Assembly (NCBI GenBank): GCA_009192285.1
Contig: CM018605.1
Span: 1,140,530-1,204,529, forward strand
Origin: Morchella semilibera
Lineage: Eukaryota > Ascomycota > Pezizomycetes > Pezizales > Morchellaceae
DNA: 64,000 nt
Direction: 5' to 3'
In this document: in pieces, positions 60,651 to 64,000 of the stretch
How the letters are laid out: the number at the start of each line of letters is the position of its first letter
How positions within the stretch are numbered: the first letter of the stretch is position 1
Made by a program: the position numbers and the translations under genes
The notes under the pieces: model-generated
Told to the model about the DNA's origin: nothing
Seen by the model: only the letters and a program-made list of their open reading frames with translations
Databases searched by the model: none

Positions 60651-62119
60651 TGGCGGGGGGGAGTCATCGGCGGTATGGTGAAGAAGGAGAGAGGAAGAGA
60701 AGGAAGAGAGGGGGGTGGTGAATGGGTTTATATAGCACGAGCGGGTGGGTGCCGGGAGGGGTTTTAAATTTCGCCGCTATGACGTTAGGGCAACTTAAGT
60801 GACAGTGGTGGTGGTGGTGGTGGTGTGGCGGGGAAGCCCGCTCTCCATGGTGCAAGCCCGCTTTGAGTCTCGGGTTCGAATCTACATGTATGTATGGCCG
60901 CCCGCAGTAGACACTCCCGGATAGAGAAACAGTCACCACGACGCTGCTCCAGGGATAGGGAATTCAAGAAGCGGAGGTTGACGTCTTCACGGCCTTGTTA
61001 AGTGAATCATGGATTATCACTCGATGCAAGCTAACAATGCCTTGTTGAGTGTGTGGCTAATAAAGACCAGTCATGTGATTTATATATGGACCCTTCTACT
61101 TTTCATATCTCAAGGCTCACTATGTCCCCACTACCACTACAATCAACCACCCCCCTTCCCCCCATATAAACTCATATCCACGTATCACCGGAGCCAGCGG
61201 GTGAGGGCTAGGTGATAGCGCAGAAATGAGGCCGGAGATAGGATTTTAGCATCCCCGTACATTCCCCAGCCTAGCTATCATTACTGGAAGCTGACTGTCT
61301 ACTGAAGGCGTTGGCTCAAGGGTTCCAGCACCATACCCGTGTTTTACTTCCGACACGTATCAGGTTGGAAGTGGATCGCTGCTGCCATCTTCTGGGTGTA
61401 GCAGCCCTTATCGAAAACCCGGCTGGGTGGTGTTTTACAGACTTCACAAGGTAAAACATATCCTACCTCTCTGCTTGAATATAGACAACTATCTATGCTA
61501 ACGACAATACCAAGTGTCCAACCTTGAGAGAACCGAAACCTAGCCACAGAAGGCCGTGCGACATGGCAGCAGCTGCCGCACAACGTGGTACCCGTCTAGC
61601 TCCTCTACACGATTCAGCTGAATGCAACCCACCCAAGATTTTTCTTCTTCCCCTTCTTTTTTTTTCTCTTTCTTTTACCTCAGGGGAGACCAGGGCGAGG
61701 ACTTGCTGGGATGGGTGGGCCCTTTTTTTTTTTTTCCGTTGGGGACTGAGGGCGGCTGGTTGCATCGAATTTTATTGGCCGCCCTACCAAGGATGATGCA
61801 TAAAGTTGCCTTGGGCAAGCAAGGCAAGGCCCATGTCGATGGATTGCGAATATTTGTACTCAGTGGTATGTACTTGGGCACGACCGGGGGCGTGGGATAG
61901 ATAGAGTCACTAATACATGGGAAACTATCATTGACCTATAGCATATACATGTATGTATCGGTGATTGGCTAGGGAAAAAAAACGATGATATGCCAAAGTT
62001 TTGCAGAATCGAATGGTGCAAAGTCTCTTTTTTATTGTTTTACGGATCTATAGATAGGCCTTAAAGGTTCTTAGTAAACACGATGCCATTACATACAATC
62101 CCCTTGTGTTCATACTTCT

Positions 62120-63295
62120 CTACTTCTTTTCCCCCTCACCGGGGGTGCTGCTTCCCTCCAGTATGTCCTTCATACTGATCTGTCCACTTCCCCTAGGCAA
62201 TGGCTTCCGCTGATTCGCACTCGGCTTCCACCCAATCTATTCACAGACCGATTAGAACCCGTTCACAGCCACACAGTCACGACCGATCACTCACCATATA
62301 AATGATCCTAAAAGTGGCTGGCAGAGTGCCATCCTTATTGCCGTGCAGCTCCCTGTATATCGCCTGCGCCGCTATCAGGACGTCCCTCTCGATGGGCCCC
62401 TCCTTCCGCCCTAGCACCGCATTGCCCTCCCCATCGCCCCCAGGTCCATCATGAGGGCAAACATATCGGGATAATCCACCACGATATCGTCCACATCGAC
62501 CGTCAACAGGGTATAGCCCGCCGTCTGCAGCAGGCCCCCAACATCCCTCACATCCGCCATCGGGCTCACCCTGGGACTCACGCCCCCGCGCCTCTCGGAC
62601 TCTGCCAGCTGCAGCGACGTGCGCAGCTCAAACAACGTGTCGCCGCCGACCATGGCAGCGATCAGCGGCGCATCCGGCCTGAGCAGGTATCGCATGTGCG
62701 CCAGCGCCCCCGGGAGGTCGTTGATCCACTGCATGCTCAAGCTGCTGACCACGGCGTCGAGGCTGCTCTCGGCGAGCGGGAGCGGCGCCTCCTCGTCCGC
62801 CACGATGCGCTCGATGCTCAGCGAGTCGTTCCACGGCTGCTCCGCGTCGCGGTTGTAGCAGCTCCCGCGAGAGGTCCGTGCAGATTAGGTGCGAGATGCG
62901 CGAGGCGGCGGGCGCAGCCTCGTCGGGACGGTGCTTTGTGAGCGAGCGCGCAATGTGGCATGCGCCGGCGCCGAGGTCGAGAACGCGCGGGAGCGGCCCG
63001 GTTGATGAGCTCTTGGGGAGTCAGTCACAGGCAGGCCACAGCCCTTCCGGGGGGGGGGGGGGTGGGGGGTACGAGAATACGCTCGACGAGGCGGTCCGCA
63101 ACCTCGTCTTTGAGGTAGTCGACGTTTCTGCTTGCCGCCTTGTTGGCGGCTGCGCGGTCGCGCTGGGAGCCGCTTCGCGGTACGGTTAAAGACCTGGAAC
63201 GTTGCCGTTGCCGGCGCGGAGGGGTTTGCCGCCGTGGCCAGTAAACGGCGCTGTGCAGCAGCAGCGAGAAGTTTGAGTTTGTTTGCCGGTGCCAT
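62120..63295 (-). pseudogene. NDUFAF5-type mitochondrial complex I assembly methyltransferase, three apparent frameshifts
   Basis: On the minus strand, ATG at 63293-63295 opens MAPANKLKLLAAAAQRRLLA, a mitochondrial presequence, then FQVFNRTAKR, the NDUFAF5 N-terminal motif. Family blocks follow in three frames: NVDYLKDEVADRL; an intron (63072-63012) containing a C-run; VLDLGAGACHIARSL (SAM-binding motif I); SLSMQWINDLPGAL; GDTLFELRTSLQLAE; FALMMDLGAMG; GNAVLGRKEGPIERD; and, after a 56-nt intron (62294-62237), IGWKPSANQRKPLPRGSGQ, with stop at 62120. The reading shifts near 63164-63171 (extra C in a C-run), 62855-62865 (one extra or two missing bases) and 62427-62433 (one G missing in a G-run). 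By family knowledge NDUFAF5 hydroxylates an arginine of NDUFS7 in early complex I assembly. Because the body is otherwise well conserved and two of the shifts sit in homopolymers, assembly errors are as likely as true decay. Confidence 0.72.
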
Positions 63296-64000
63296 TTGTG
63301 GTGACAATTGAGGCTCGAGCGGGCGGCGGCGGCGATGTCGTTCGGTGGGGGAAGATCAATGATCGACTAGTCGTTATGACGTTTATTTTACTTATATAAG
63401 GTTTGGGGCTGGTCACGTGCATATGCTTGTAGTCTAACTTCTTCTGTCTGTCTGTTTGTAGATAAAGTTGGATCTCTTCTAACTGCATGTAGCTTAGATG
63501 GACAGGAGGTGGGAGGGGGGCAGGGTAATGATAGAACCCGCATCTTTTTAAGGTTTTGTTTTTGTTTACCCGCCGCTGCTGCTGCGCCGCTGACGATCCC
63601 TACTTAGCCAGCTGTGGGGGGGGCGCGCGCGGGGGAAGGGAGTGGGGAAGGGATGATTCATTTTGTGTAATCGCATGATATCGCATAATATTGCACTTTA
63701 TATTTTTGACCGCGTTTAAATTATTCACGCACGCACGCATATCAAACCGTTAACGCCCCCGCCTCGCGCCGGGCCCAGTCATTCTACCATGCATGCAGTA
63801 GCAGCACCGCCGCCGTGCGCGCGCACGCGCGATGATTACTATTGCGCAATCATCTGCCCCACTCTAGGCAGCCGGATAAGACAATATGATAGGTGTGTAG
63901 TTATTATATAAAATGATATATGCAGTAACATAATTAATAAGGAATATTATGTCTCTAGGTAGTTTATCATAAGGCTGGCTGCCTATCTGCGCCTTCGCCG
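63296..64000. other. Upstream flank of the NDUFAF5-like gene to the window end
   Basis: Probable promoter region. Contains a G-run (63615-63621), an ACGC repeat (63727-63738), alternating CG/CA sequence (63815-63830) and a final A/T-rich stretch. No gene seen. Confidence 0.5.

Larger units (their letters stand above)
58418..62119. other. Intergenic region with an extreme G-rich block
   Basis: About 3.7 kb with no supportable gene. From about 59540 to 60560 the plus strand is strikingly G-rich, with many runs of 4-12 G (for example 59903-59916, 60023-60028, 60081-60098, 60532-60542), so G-quadruplex formation on this strand is plausible. Two perfect hairpins lie in and just after it. A GTGGTG repeat sits at 60804-60824. 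TACATGTA occurs at 59461, 59733, 60883 and 61946. Confidence 0.6.

Noticed and set aside
60871-60884. GGGTTCGAATC, resembling a tRNA T-loop
   Set aside because: The flanking bases cannot form a 5-bp T stem and no acceptor or anticodon arm fits around it.

Overview
This window is nuclear DNA of a filamentous ascomycete (Pezizomycotina). Genes carry short introns, mostly about 50-100 nt, with GT-AG borders and CTAAC/CTGAC-like branch sites. The proteins are typical of the group: a Zn2Cys6 regulator, a polyglutamine TAF12, and fungal COPE, CLF1 and RSM10. About ten genes in 64 kb, with gaps of 4-9 kb, is sparse for Pezizomycotina. Together with TA-flanked hairpin elements this would fit an expanded genome such as a Pezizomycete, but that placement is a guess. 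No tRNA, rRNA, CRISPR or long autonomous transposon was recognised.

Layout. The 3' three quarters of MOT1 (1-4643, +) is followed by a small basic Pro/Tyr-rich protein (7387-8016, +). Epsilon-COP (11322-12355, -) and TAF12 (13640-16050, +) are divergent. Geranylgeranyl diphosphate synthase (17333-18777, -) is convergent with TAF12. A gene-free stretch of about 7.9 kb follows and contains several short TA-flanked inverted-repeat elements. The splicing factor CLF1 (26648-28792, -) and the mitochondrial ribosomal protein RSM10/uS10m (29096-31003, +) share a 303-bp divergent promoter. After another gap with a 140-bp hairpin element comes a 1101-residue Zn2Cys6 transcription factor (36248-39970, +). 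A 9.3-kb gap rich in microsatellites leads to an unrecognised single-exon gene (49278-50351, +), an unrecognised four-exon gene (54338-55388, -) and a nine-exon zinc alcohol dehydrogenase with an 8-nt microexon and a GC-AG intron (56832-58417, -). Next is a very G-rich stretch with perfect hairpins. The window closes with an NDUFAF5-type methyltransferase gene broken by three apparent frameshifts (62120-63295, -).

The genes are mostly unrelated housekeeping functions, not a pathway cluster. MOT1 and TAF12 both act on TBP/TFIID, and RSM10 and the NDUFAF5-like gene both serve mitochondria, but nothing shows that these neighbourhoods are functional. I did not find a convincing new multi-gene system. 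The strongest unexplained signal is the palindrome TACATGTA, present at least 30 times where about one is expected by chance, and never seen in an assigned exon. Other points of interest are a family of very short TA-flanked elements, an unusual acidic tail of about 300 residues on RSM10, the ADH microexon, and the frameshifted NDUFAF5 gene. Exon borders were read by eye from splice consensus, frame continuity and family resemblance; no alignment or expression data were available.
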